DNA of 64,000 nt from BQWY01 sp046351095 (GTDB taxonomy: Bacteria; Nitrospirota; Nitrospiria; Nitrospirales; Nitrospiraceae): NCBI GenBank assembly GCA_046351095.1, contig JAXLZC010000001.1, positions 2,480,001-2,544,000 of the forward strand, given 5' to 3'. Both the position numbers and the translations under genes were made by a program. The notes beneath the pieces are model-generated. The model had not been told where the DNA came from and did not search any database. It saw nothing but the letters and a program-made list of their open reading frames with translations. Below are positions 26,432 to 37,840 of the stretch, piece by piece. Position 1 is the first letter of the stretch; each line of letters opens with the position of its first letter.

Positions 26432-27541
26432 ATGTCCGTAGGGATACGAGCCGATGGCGCGAACGCGGCTATCGCATGGCCGGCGATACGCATGATTGCG
26501 GGGAGCGCGCTCGTTCTCGCCGTCGCCGTCGGCGGGTGCGGCGCGAAGGACGAGTCTGCGCCTGCACGTGAGACGCACACGAGTGCGGTATCGACGCCGT
26601 CCGCCGCCGCACCGAAATCGGTGGCCGTCGTCGAGGTCGTATCCCGTGCCGTGCCGGTACGCGTGGAAGTCACCGGGCAGGTTGCGACGGTCTATCAGGC
26701 GACGCTCTCCAGCCGCATTCAAGGGACGATCGAGCGGTTACTCGTCCGTGAAGGATCGGTCGTGAAGAAAGGTCAGACGTTGATCGAGTTGGATCGGCGC
26801 GATGCGGAGGCCGACGTCGCGCGGACCACTGCGGAGGTGGAAAACGCGGCGGCCCATCTGCGTCGGATGGAAGGGTTGCTGGGCGAACAGGCTGTCTCGA
26901 AGCAGGAAATGGAAAACGCCACGCGCGCCTTTAAAGTCGCGGATGCCGCCAGGAAGACGGCGGTGGCGCAGCAGAGTTATACGCTGGTGAAAGCGCCGTT
27001 CGACGGCGTCATCACTGAGAAAAAAGTCGAGGCGGGCGAGATGGCCTCGCCGGGGCAGGCCCTGTTGAAAATGGAAGACCCGCGACAGCTTCGGCTCGAG
27101 GCGACGGTGGCGGAGAGCGACCTCAGTCGCGTGTCGCGCGGCGACGCCATTCCCGTGTTGATCGACGCCGTCGGACCGCAGCCGCTTGCCGGAACCGTCA
27201 GCCAGATTTTGCCTGCGGGTGATCCGCAGACGCATACGTTTATGGTGAAAGTGGATCTCCCCGCAAGTCAGACCATCAAGACCGGGATGTTCGGCCGCTT
27301 CGTCCTGGAGAGGGGCACCGCGCAGACGTTGCTGGTGCCGGTGTCGGCCGTCGTGACGCGCGGCGAATTGACGAGCGTGTTCACGGTCGGTGTCGACGCC
27401 GTCAGCCGCTTGCGTTGGGTGAAAGTCGGGCGGCGTCTCGGCGACGAACTCGAAGTCCTCTCCGGTGTGACGGTCGGCGAACGTGTGCTGGTTGACGCCG
27501 CACAGGGTGTCGATGGGCTCGCCGTGCGCGTCGCCGGATGA
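26432..27541 (+). CDS. RND efflux periplasmic adaptor (membrane-fusion) lipoprotein
   Basis: 369 residues from ATG 26432 with GGTGGGG just before it; a longer frame overlapping the upstream gene is rejected. A hydrophobic signal ends in the lipobox VGGC (Cys about residue 33). Adaptor features follow: RIQGTIERLLVREGSVVKKG (lipoyl half), a short coiled coil (ADVARTTAEVENAAAHL), KAPFDGVITEKKVEAGEM (second lipoyl half), and the beta-barrel PVLIDAVGPQPLAGTVSQI. It links the inner-membrane RND pump encoded next to an outer-membrane channel. No channel gene lies beside it; the partial one at 1-1151 is a possible partner. Confidence 0.9.
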   Translation: MSVGIRADGANAAIAWPAIRMIAGSALVLAVAVGGCGAKDESAPARETHTSAVSTPSAAAPKSVAVVEVVSRAVPVRVEVTGQVATVYQATLSSRIQGTIERLLVREGSVVKKGQTLIELDRRDAEADVARTTAEVENAAAHLRRMEGLLGEQAVSKQEMENATRAFKVADAARKTAVAQQSYTLVKAPFDGVITEKKVEAGEMASPGQALLKMEDPRQLRLEATVAESDLSRVSRGDAIPVLIDAVGPQPLAGTVSQILPAGDPQTHTFMVKVDLPASQTIKTGMFGRFVLERGTAQTLLVPVSAVVTRGELTSVFTVGVDAVSRLRWVKVGRRLGDELEVLSGVTVGERVLVDAAQGVDGLAVRVAG

Positions 27542-27598
27542 TGTGCGGCTGAGCCGATCCATAGGTGTCCCGAATCTCGACGTTCGACGGTCCGATCC

Positions 27599-30847
<3,249 letters not shown>

Positions 30848-30952
30848 CCGGCCCCTGAATCCTTCGGGGCGACTCGTGACTCACAATAAAGCGGAGCGGT
30901 CGTGCGAGCAGCATCGCCGTGTTCACGGAAGATCGTATGAAAGGATGATCGT

Positions 30953-31387
30953 ATGGACTCGAAGCCGAAGGTGTACACCTATCAAACCAGCGTGATGTGG
31001 ACCGAGCAGAAAAAAGGCATCGGCGCGGTCGCGGGCAAGCCGGACATTCAGGTGGCGACGCCGCCCGAGTTCAAAGGGCATGAAGGCATCTGGTCGCCGG
31101 AAGATTTGTTCGTGGCGTCGGTGAACGTCTGTTTGATGACGACGTTTCTTGCGATGGCCGAGCGGGCAACGGTCGGCTTTACCGCCTATACCAGTGACGC
31201 CGAAGGGACCTTGGAATTGGTGGACGGAAAATTCCGCTTCACAAAGATCGTTCTGCGTCCGCGCGTCACGCTGAAGCCGGGCGAGGACGCGGCGAAGGCG
31301 AAACAGGTGCTCGAAAAGGCCGAGTCGAACTGTCTGATCTCGAATTCGATGACCTGCACGGTCCACCTCGAACCGACAATCGTGTAG
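30953..31387 (+). CDS. OsmC-family protein
   Basis: 144 residues with GAAAGGATGATC before the ATG. OsmC/Ohr family peroxidases use two cysteines; here they are in VNVCLMTTFLA (about residue 62) and ESNCLISNSM (about residue 126), the expected positions. These proteins reduce organic hydroperoxides or act on persulfides. Upstream lies a short CCCC..GGGG inverted repeat (30852-30869) after the RND gene. It begins a run of stress and sulfur genes. A second, more distant OsmC-like gene is at 35880. Confidence 0.85.
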   Translation: MDSKPKVYTYQTSVMWTEQKKGIGAVAGKPDIQVATPPEFKGHEGIWSPEDLFVASVNVCLMTTFLAMAERATVGFTAYTSDAEGTLELVDGKFRFTKIVLRPRVTLKPGEDAAKAKQVLEKAESNCLISNSMTCTVHLEPTIV

Positions 31388-31441
31388 CGCGGTTTGCGGT
31401 GCCGGTGCCATGCGGTGCGTGACTCGAAAGGATTGTCGAAC

Positions 31442-31918
31442 ATGAAGTGGCTCGGTGTCGTCGCCATGGGTGTGTGGGCAGTCACGGCCGCCGTGGTCAT
31501 CTGGTTTTTTGTCCACGGCGTGACGGAGCCGGGAGCCGACGGGCGCACGAAGGTGCTGCTGGCGCCGACGGAGCGCGACCTGATCCTCGGCGAGATGCGG
31601 CAGCTGCTGATCGGGGTGGACGGCATCGTCGGCGGATTGGGCGATCCGGATCCCACGGCTCGACAGGCGCGTGTGGCGAAGGCCGCGCGATCCGTGGGCA
31701 TGGGCATGGCGGCGGATGTGGAGCCGGGGCTCATGGCGAAGTTGCCGCTGGCGTTTAAGCAAATGGGAATATCGGTGCACAAAGATTTCGACGCAATGGC
31801 CGATGCTGCGGAGCGTGGTGCGGACCCCGCCGACCTTCTGCGCAGTCTGGCGAGCATCACCAATCGCTGCACCGTGTGCCACGCCTTGTATCAATTGCCT
31901 GCGGCGCCCGCGCGCTAA
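31442..31918 (+). CDS. Membrane-anchored cytochrome c'-like protein
   Basis: 158 residues from ATG 31442 with AAAGGA upstream. One N-terminal membrane helix (MGVWAVTAAVVIWFFVHGV) anchors a periplasmic helical domain. The single heme site CTVCH lies near the C-terminus (about residues 146-150), followed by ALYQL, which is the cytochrome c'/c-556 arrangement (four-helix bundle with a C-terminal CxxCH). Such proteins bind NO or carry electrons. It is followed by a perfect hairpin and sits just before the SQR-like gene. Confidence 0.75.
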   Translation: MKWLGVVAMGVWAVTAAVVIWFFVHGVTEPGADGRTKVLLAPTERDLILGEMRQLLIGVDGIVGGLGDPDPTARQARVAKAARSVGMGMAADVEPGLMAKLPLAFKQMGISVHKDFDAMADAAERGADPADLLRSLASITNRCTVCHALYQLPAAPAR

Positions 31919-31945
31919 TCACTATCACGTTCATCCTGTCTGCCC

Positions 31946-31981
31946 GAGACGCGACGAATCCTTTTGGCGGTGTCGCGTCTC
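31946..31981 (+). terminator. Perfect hairpin after cytochrome c' gene
   Basis: GAGACGCGAC (31946-31955) pairs with GTCGCGTCTC (31972-31981); the 16-base loop begins with GAATCCTTTT, a short word that recurs in several intergenic regions of this window. No U-tract follows. Confidence 0.6.
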
Positions 31982-32064
31982 TTACTGAGTGAGGGGTTCA
32001 CACACACTGACCGAGGTCGACATCCCTAGTCCACAGCGATGCCGACCTCACTGCGAGGTGACAT

Positions 32065-33312
32065 ATGGCTCGTGTCGTTGTGCTCGGCGCATCCATCGGT
32101 GGGTTGCCGGCGGCGTTGGAGGCTCGTGCCTTGCTCGACAAGCGGCACAGCGTCACCGTCGTGTCCAACGTCGAGAACTTCCACTTCGTCCCCTCCAATC
32201 CCTGGGTAGCGGTCGGGTGGCGCACTCGCAAAGACATCAGCCTCCCGATCGCGCCGATCCTGACCAAAAAAGGTATCGAGTTCATCCACTCGGCGGCGGA
32301 ACGGATCGAGCCCGCACAAAACCGGTTGATCACCGCAAAGGGCGAAGTCCCCTACGACTACCTCATCATCGCCACGGGGCCGAAACTGAATTTCCCCGCC
32401 GTGAACGGGCTGGGGCCGAGCGGATTCACGCAGTCCGTCTGCACGGTGGACCATGCCGAACAGGCCTGGGGCCACTATCAATCGTTTCTTAAAGATCCCG
32501 GTCCGATCGTCGTGGGCGCCGCGCAGGGCGCGTCCTGCTTCGGCCCGGCTTATGAAATGGCGTTTATTCTCGACGCGGATTTGCGCAAGAAACGCCTTCG
32601 CAAAAAAGTCCCGATCTATTTTGTGACGCCCGAACCCTACGTCGGGCATATGGGATTAGCGGGCGTCGGCAAGTCGCGGCGCTTGATGGAAGACGAATTC
32701 GCCGAAAAAGCCATCACGCCGATCAGCGGCGCAGCGATCAAAGAGGTGCAGCCGGGGAAAGTGGTGCTCGACGGCGGGCAGGAGGTGCCGTTCCGGTATT
32801 CCATGATCATCCCGCCCTTTGCCGGTGTGGATGCGGTAGCGGGAACGGCGGGGCTGTGTAATCCGAAAGGATTCGTCTCCATCGATCAGCATCAACGGCA
32901 TCCGACGTTTGCGAATATTTACGCGGTGGGTGTGTGCGTGGCGATTCCCCCGGTCGAGGTCACGCCGATTCCGACGGGCGCGCCGAAGACGGGTTACATG
33001 ATCGAGTCGATGGTCGCGGCGGCGGTGCACAACATCAAGGCGGACATCGAAAACGTGGAGAAACGCGCGACGGCCTCGTGGAATGCGATCTGTCTGGCGG
33101 ACATGGGCGACACGGGTATGGCGTTCGTGGCGCTGCCGCAAATGGCGCCGCGCAACGTGACCTGGTCGAAAAAAGGAAAATGGGTCCACGTCGCAAAAGT
33201 CGCGCTGGAGAAATATTTTCTCCACAAGATGAAACGCGGCGTCAGCGAGCCGGTGTACGAAAAGGCGGTGCTCCAGGCGATGGGCGTGTCCAAGTTGGAG
33301 CCGGAAGGCTAG
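32065..33312 (+). CDS. Sulfide:quinone oxidoreductase-like flavoprotein
   Basis: 415 residues. FAD-binding Rossmann motif at the start (VVVLGASIGGLPAALEA), second motif LIIATGPKLNF, and ANIYAVGVCVAIPP preceding the C-terminal part. Cysteines near residues 130 (QSVCTVD), 160 (QGASCFGP) and 294 (GVCVA) fit the redox cysteines of SQR proteins. It would oxidise sulfide to polysulfide and pass electrons to quinone at the inner membrane. The C-terminal amphipathic stretch (VALEKYFLHKMKRG) suits monotopic membrane binding. Neighbours (OsmC, DUF2892, DsrE, sulfite-oxidase-like enzyme) support sulfur chemistry. A type-2 NADH dehydrogenase or flavocytochrome relative is less likely. Confidence 0.8.
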   Translation: MARVVVLGASIGGLPAALEARALLDKRHSVTVVSNVENFHFVPSNPWVAVGWRTRKDISLPIAPILTKKGIEFIHSAAERIEPAQNRLITAKGEVPYDYLIIATGPKLNFPAVNGLGPSGFTQSVCTVDHAEQAWGHYQSFLKDPGPIVVGAAQGASCFGPAYEMAFILDADLRKKRLRKKVPIYFVTPEPYVGHMGLAGVGKSRRLMEDEFAEKAITPISGAAIKEVQPGKVVLDGGQEVPFRYSMIIPPFAGVDAVAGTAGLCNPKGFVSIDQHQRHPTFANIYAVGVCVAIPPVEVTPIPTGAPKTGYMIESMVAAAVHNIKADIENVEKRATASWNAICLADMGDTGMAFVALPQMAPRNVTWSKKGKWVHVAKVALEKYFLHKMKRGVSEPVYEKAVLQAMGVSKLEPEG

Positions 33313-33479
33313 CGGCGCGCTCGTCGAGCGAATCCTTTCCGTCGCGCGGGGCTCCAATTGTCGTGGAGAGAACGGGAGGCGACCGGCGGTCGACTCGTAG
33401 GGCGCTTCCTCGATTCAGCGGAACGGCGTAGACTACGGTCGTCTCCAGTGCGAGGCGCACCACACAAGGGAGGTGTCCC

Positions 33480-33698
33480 ATGGCCTGTAATGTCGGTGGC
33501 ATCGAACGGCCGATTCGGATCGGCCTCGGAGCGGTGCTGATTCTGGTTGCGGTGATGGGCGAGTTTCCTCCACTCGGTATGTGGGCGTTGGTGATCGGCG
33601 GCGGGATCGCGCTGGTCAGCGGGCTGATGGGCTTCTGCCCGGCCTGGGCATTGCTCGGCATCAATACCTGTCCGGCGCCGATTGGGAAAAAATCCTAG
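33480..33698 (+). CDS. DUF2892 (YgaP-like membrane) small protein
   Basis: 72 residues. MACNVGGIERPIRIGLGAVL opens as expected for DUF2892, followed by two helices and the ending GLMGFCPAWALLGINTCP. GGGAGG precedes the ATG. It is closer to the canonical YgaP membrane domain than the copy at 25665, and follows the SQR-like gene, as often seen in sulfur-oxidation clusters. Confidence 0.88.
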   Translation: MACNVGGIERPIRIGLGAVLILVAVMGEFPPLGMWALVIGGGIALVSGLMGFCPAWALLGINTCPAPIGKKS

Positions 33699-33829
33699 GT
33701 GTTGCGACGGGACCGGCGGGCGGCGCGCTTGCTTTCATCCTGTGCGCCACGTATTTTCTGTCTACGGTCTACGCCGAGGCGATGCCTATCGCAGGCATCT
33801 GTTGAGGTGTGTCAGTAAGGAGTGTGCCC

Positions 33830-34393
33830 GTGCCGCCTGAGTCCGCTGAACGGGCATCTTCGCACGATGCGCATGCGGCGTCGGACGGCGCGCTGACCGG
33901 AACCCGTCGCCGATTTTTCTCCTGGGTGACGACCGTCGCCGCCACGATCATCGGCCTCGGCGTCGGCATCCCATTGATCGGATTCATCGTCTCGCCCGCG
34001 TTGAAGCGGCGCGAACGGCCATGGGTCGACCTCGGCCCTGTCTCAGACGTCCCACTCGCCACTCCCACGCAATTGGAATATCAGCAGACCGTGCAGGACG
34101 GCTGGTTTGCGTCCACCGTGCGGAAAGGTGTGTGGGCGGTCCGCCAAGACGACCACCGTGTGACCTGTTTTTCGCCGATGTGTACGCACCTCGGGTGCGG
34201 CTTTGCGTGGGACCAGGCGGAGCAGGTGTTTAAGTGTCCTTGTCACGGCAGCGTCTTCGAAAAAGACGGACGCGTAAAGGCGGGGCCCGCGCCGCGTCCG
34301 CTCGACGTGCTGCCGACCAAGATCGAAGACGGGCGTTTACACGTCGTCTATAAGGAATTCAAAGCCGGTCTGCCGACAAGCATCGAATTATGA
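33830..34393 (+). CDS. Rieske iron-sulfur protein of a bc-type complex
   Basis: 187 residues from GTG 33830, with AAGGAG seven bases upstream. A twin-arginine membrane anchor (TGTRRRFFSWVTTVAATIIGLGVG) is followed by a Rieske fold with CTHLGC and CPCHGS holding the 2Fe-2S cluster (two Cys, two His). It takes electrons from quinol in a cytochrome bc/b6f-like complex. The cytochrome b gene follows after 80 bases of repetitive spacer, so the two form an operon. Confidence 0.92.
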   Translation: MPPESAERASSHDAHAASDGALTGTRRRFFSWVTTVAATIIGLGVGIPLIGFIVSPALKRRERPWVDLGPVSDVPLATPTQLEYQQTVQDGWFASTVRKGVWAVRQDDHRVTCFSPMCTHLGCGFAWDQAEQVFKCPCHGSVFEKDGRVKAGPAPRPLDVLPTKIEDGRLHVVYKEFKAGLPTSIEL

Positions 34394-34473
34394 ATGATGA
34401 ATTGTGAATGTTGAATGTTGAATGGTGAATGAGGCGTCCTCCGCCATTCATCATGCAACACTAATCATTCAAC
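34390..34473 (+). repeat. TGAATG-type tandem and inverted repeat between Rieske and cytochrome b genes
   Basis: Imperfect repeats of TGAATG (about six copies over 34390-34431) followed by the opposite orientation (CATTCATC...CATTCAAC) to the ATG of the cytochrome b gene. A+T-rich against a GC-rich background. It fills the whole intergenic gap and leaves cytochrome b without an obvious ribosome site. It looks like a dispersed simple-repeat element inserted within the operon. Confidence 0.65.
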
Positions 34474-35817
34474 ATGATTCCTCCGCATCCCATGCGCGTG
34501 ACTCCCTACAAATGGCTCGATTCGCGGCTGAAGCTGGGCCCGATTCAGCGGACGTTGCTCGACGAACCGATTCCGGGCGGCGCGAGCTGGATCTATGTTT
34601 TCGGCTCGGCGACGTTGTTTTTGTTCGTCCTCCAAGCCGTCACGGGCATGTTCCTCGCCGCCTACTACGCACCGACGCCCGACCACGCGTACGACAGCGT
34701 GCAATTTATTCAGAACGAGATCCCGTTCGGCGGGTTTGTGCGGGGCCTCCATCACTGGGGTGCGTCCGGCATGGTGATCGCCATCGGACTGCACATGCTG
34801 CAGACCTTCCTCTACGGCGCGTACAAACGGCCGCGCGAAGTGATGTGGATGATCGGCGTCGTGCTGTTTTTGTTGGTGATGGCGTTTGCGTTCACCGGCT
34901 ATCTCCTGCCCTGGGATCAGACGGCCTATTGGGCGACACAGATCGGCGTGAATATGGTCGGCACGGTCCCGATCGTCGGCGATTTCCTGATGCGTGTCGC
35001 ACGCGGCGGCGAGACGCTCGGCGCGCTGACGCTCTCGCGTTTTTTCGCCACGCACGTGTTGTTTCTCCCGGCCCTGTTGGTCGGCTTGATCATGCTGCAC
35101 CTGTTTGTGTTGCGGCTGGTCGGACCGGCCGGTCCGTGGACAGACGACCGCGCGAGTTTGAAGAGCGAGCCGTTTCATCCGCGCCAAGTCTACATGGACG
35201 CCGTCGTCATGCTGGGCGTCTTCGCCGTGTTGGCGACGCTGGCGCTGGCCGTGCCGTTTCCCTTGGCCGATAAGGCGGATCCGTCGGACAGCAGTTTTGT
35301 TCCTGTGCCGGAGTGGTACTTCCTTTTTTATTACGAGCTGCTGAAGTACGTGCACGGGCCGCTGGAACCGCTGGCGACTTGGATCCTACCCACGCTGGTC
35401 GTGCTCGTCATGTTCTTCTGGCCGCTTATCGACCGGAATCCTGCGCGAAATCCTATCCGGCGTCCGCGCGTCATCGCTGGCGGCGTCGTATTTCTCGTCG
35501 TAGTGTTCGGCCTGCTCGGCATTTCGTTGCGGAATTTGTACGCCGTGCCGCATGCCGATCCGTCCATTGCGAGGGGCAAGGCGCTCTACGCACAGTTCGG
35601 CTGTAACGGCTGCCACCGTATTCATGGAGAGGGCGGTGCGGTCGCCCCGGATCTCTCGTTCGTCGGGAGCAAGCGTCCAGACCGAGAGTGGCACATCCGC
35701 CATTTCAAAGATCCCGCCTCGGTCTCACCCGGCTCCTTCATGCCGAAGTTTCCGCTCAACGAGAAGCAGTTGCACGACATGACGAGTTATATGCTGAGCC
35801 TGAAGCAGGCCGAATAA
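34474..35817 (+). CDS. Cytochrome b with C-terminal cytochrome c domain (bc complex)
   Basis: 447 residues. Heme-b histidines in GLHHWGASGMVIAIGLHML and in helix 4 (SRFFATHVLF...IMLHLFVLR). The quinol-site motif PEWY is present (VPVPEWYFLFYYELL). After a final helix the chain continues into a soluble domain with a heme-c site CNGCH (about residues 373-377) and distal Met in SFMPKFPLNE. Cytochrome b and a cytochrome c are therefore fused in one protein, which can replace a separate cytochrome c1. Start ATG 34474 or ATG 34492. Works with the Rieske protein in quinol oxidation; the tetraheme protein downstream is a plausible electron acceptor. Confidence 0.92.
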   Translation: MIPPHPMRVTPYKWLDSRLKLGPIQRTLLDEPIPGGASWIYVFGSATLFLFVLQAVTGMFLAAYYAPTPDHAYDSVQFIQNEIPFGGFVRGLHHWGASGMVIAIGLHMLQTFLYGAYKRPREVMWMIGVVLFLLVMAFAFTGYLLPWDQTAYWATQIGVNMVGTVPIVGDFLMRVARGGETLGALTLSRFFATHVLFLPALLVGLIMLHLFVLRLVGPAGPWTDDRASLKSEPFHPRQVYMDAVVMLGVFAVLATLALAVPFPLADKADPSDSSFVPVPEWYFLFYYELLKYVHGPLEPLATWILPTLVVLVMFFWPLIDRNPARNPIRRPRVIAGGVVFLVVVFGLLGISLRNLYAVPHADPSIARGKALYAQFGCNGCHRIHGEGGAVAPDLSFVGSKRPDREWHIRHFKDPASVSPGSFMPKFPLNEKQLHDMTSYMLSLKQAE

Positions 35818-35879
35818 CCGAGTCGGCACAGGGGCGCGAGGGCGGTCCGGCCGACACCATCGTCTGCGTGGAGGTCACC

Positions 35880-36305
35880 ATGGGGATGACGGTTACCTAC
35901 CGAGGCGGGACGCGATACGACATCCAGAGCGGTCGGCACACGGTCGTCACCGATCAGCCGGTGGAGGACGGCGGCGCCGATGCAGGCCTGACCCCGGTGG
36001 ACCTGCTCGCTGGATCGTTGGCCAGTTGCGTGGCCTATTACGTCGGGAGCTACTGTCGGCGCCACGATCTACCGCATGACGGCTTCTCGGGGGCCGTGGA
36101 CTACGACATGGCCGAGCAGCCCCATCGCGTGGGCCGGTTTATCCTCACCATAAATTTACCTCAACGTCTGAATCCTTTTGAGCGGGATCGGCTCTTACGA
36201 GTTGCCGAGGGGTGCACTGTTCACCGGACGCTCTTGCATCCCCCGGAGGTGCGTATCGAGTACCCGGCGACGGAGCAATCAGTCCAAGAGCGGCAGCGTT
36301 CATAG
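35880..36305 (+). CDS. OsmC-like protein
   Basis: 141 residues from ATG 35880, with GTGGAGG upstream. OsmC fold indicated by TPVDLLAGSLASCVAYYVGSYC (first cysteine about residue 49) and the late cysteine in VAEGCTVHRTL (about residue 112). Sequence is clearly different from the OsmC protein at 30953. It may handle peroxides or persulfides. It lies between cytochrome b-c and the tetraheme cytochrome, perhaps in the same transcript. Confidence 0.75.
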   Translation: MGMTVTYRGGTRYDIQSGRHTVVTDQPVEDGGADAGLTPVDLLAGSLASCVAYYVGSYCRRHDLPHDGFSGAVDYDMAEQPHRVGRFILTINLPQRLNPFERDRLLRVAEGCTVHRTLLHPPEVRIEYPATEQSVQERQRS

Positions 36306-36370
36306 GCGCGTAAGAGAATCAGATTGCGGAGAGGTTCACAGGACGACGACGGGCTGAACGAGGAGGGGTT

Positions 36371-37804
36371 ATGCATTGGACAGGCTGGAGTCGAGCGGGG
36401 GCGGCACGGTGGGGGATTGCGGCGGTCGTGGCTGCCGTCGTGGGGGGCGGCGCATGGTCGGCGTCCTATTCCGCCGACGGCGCGCACGGCGTCGAGCAGT
36501 TGCTTAAGAACCAGTGCGCCGGGTGTCACCGGTTGCAAGGGAAAGAGGACTCGCGCTTCAACCTGAAAGCGCCGGACCTCATTTGGGCGGGCAGCAAGTA
36601 TCAACGCGCCTGGCTGGTCCGTTTGCTCACCGGTAATGAAGAGCCCTTGTACGTGAAGGGGTATCGCTGGGATCAGTCGCAAGAGCCGCACAAACACATG
36701 ACGGTCTCCGAGGCGGACGCCAACGCCATCGCCGACTACTTCAAAGAGCACAATAAAGATGCGCGGGTGACGATCGGGGCGTTCGACCTCGCCAAGGTCA
36801 CCAAACACGATGCGCAGTTGGGCGCGATGGCGTACAAGGGGCACGCCTGTTTGGGCTGCCACACGATCGAAGAGGGCGGCAAGTTGATCGGCGGTCCGCA
36901 GAGCGCAGCGTTGCAGAAGGCCGGGCAGCGGTACGACAAAGACTGGCTGTTCCGCTTCGGCTTGAACCCGCAAGATTTTGTCCCGCACAGCGGCGAGTTT
37001 TTGGCCGACGCCACCGAGCCGCAACTCCGCGCGGTGATCGGTTATCTCATGACGCTGGGTGTGCCGGACTTCAAATTCTACGAGCCGTGGACCAGTGAAG
37101 AATTCGGCAAGGCGAGCGCGGTGCGCGGCAAGCAGCTCTATAAGGAATACTGCATGCAGTGCCACGGGGCGACCGGTAAGGGCGACGGCCCGGCCGCGTC
37201 CGGCTTGAATCCCAAGCCCGCGATTCACGCCAACATGGCCTTCGATAAGTTGCCGATGGAGTATCTCTACACCGTGATCAATCACGGCGGTGTGGCCGTC
37301 GGCAAGTCGCCGAACATGCCGTACTGGGGCTTGACCATCGGGCAACAGGGCGTGGCCGACGTGATCGCCTATCTCAAGGATACGTTCCATGGTGCGGAGG
37401 GCGCGGCAGCCGCCGGCGCGGTTGCGTCGAACGCGCCGGGCGCCTGCCCGCAGGATCGTAAGACGCAACAGGCGCCGGCGGAATTTTTGTCGAAGGCGAA
37501 TCCGTTGTCGGCCTCGGCCGGGACGATTGCCGCGGGCAAGAAGTTGTTCCAGGAAACCGCGACGCCGTTGGCCTGTGCGAATTGCCACGGTCCGAACGGC
37601 GATGGGCGTGGCGCCATGGGCGCGGCCTTCCAGCCGCCGCCGCGGAATTTCACCTGCGGCGAAACCATGAAGGGCCTGTCCGACGGACAGTTGTTCTGGG
37701 TGATCAAGAACGGCTCGCCCGGCACGGGGATGATGTCGTTCGGGAATCTCTCGGACGACGACGTGTGGAAGTTGATCGCATATATTCGGTCGTTGGCGAA
37801 ATAA
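36371..37804 (+). CDS. Periplasmic tetraheme c-type cytochrome
   Basis: 477 residues with an N-terminal hydrophobic anchor/signal (GIAAVVAAVVGGGAW). Four CxxCH sites at about residues 49 (CAGCH), 160 (CLGCH), 261 (CMQCH) and 402 (CANCH), each in a separate cytochrome-c-like domain with downstream Met ligands (for example MPYWGLTI, MMSFGNL). It resembles concatenated monoheme domains rather than a NapC/NrfH type. As the next respiratory gene after Rieske and cytochrome b-c it probably accepts electrons from that complex or stores them in the periplasm. Confidence 0.88.
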   Translation: MHWTGWSRAGAARWGIAAVVAAVVGGGAWSASYSADGAHGVEQLLKNQCAGCHRLQGKEDSRFNLKAPDLIWAGSKYQRAWLVRLLTGNEEPLYVKGYRWDQSQEPHKHMTVSEADANAIADYFKEHNKDARVTIGAFDLAKVTKHDAQLGAMAYKGHACLGCHTIEEGGKLIGGPQSAALQKAGQRYDKDWLFRFGLNPQDFVPHSGEFLADATEPQLRAVIGYLMTLGVPDFKFYEPWTSEEFGKASAVRGKQLYKEYCMQCHGATGKGDGPAASGLNPKPAIHANMAFDKLPMEYLYTVINHGGVAVGKSPNMPYWGLTIGQQGVADVIAYLKDTFHGAEGAAAAGAVASNAPGACPQDRKTQQAPAEFLSKANPLSASAGTIAAGKKLFQETATPLACANCHGPNGDGRGAMGAAFQPPPRNFTCGETMKGLSDGQLFWVIKNGSPGTGMMSFGNLSDDDVWKLIAYIRSLAK

Positions 37805-37840
37805 CGCGCCACGATCGCGTATCGAAGAGGCACGCCGACG

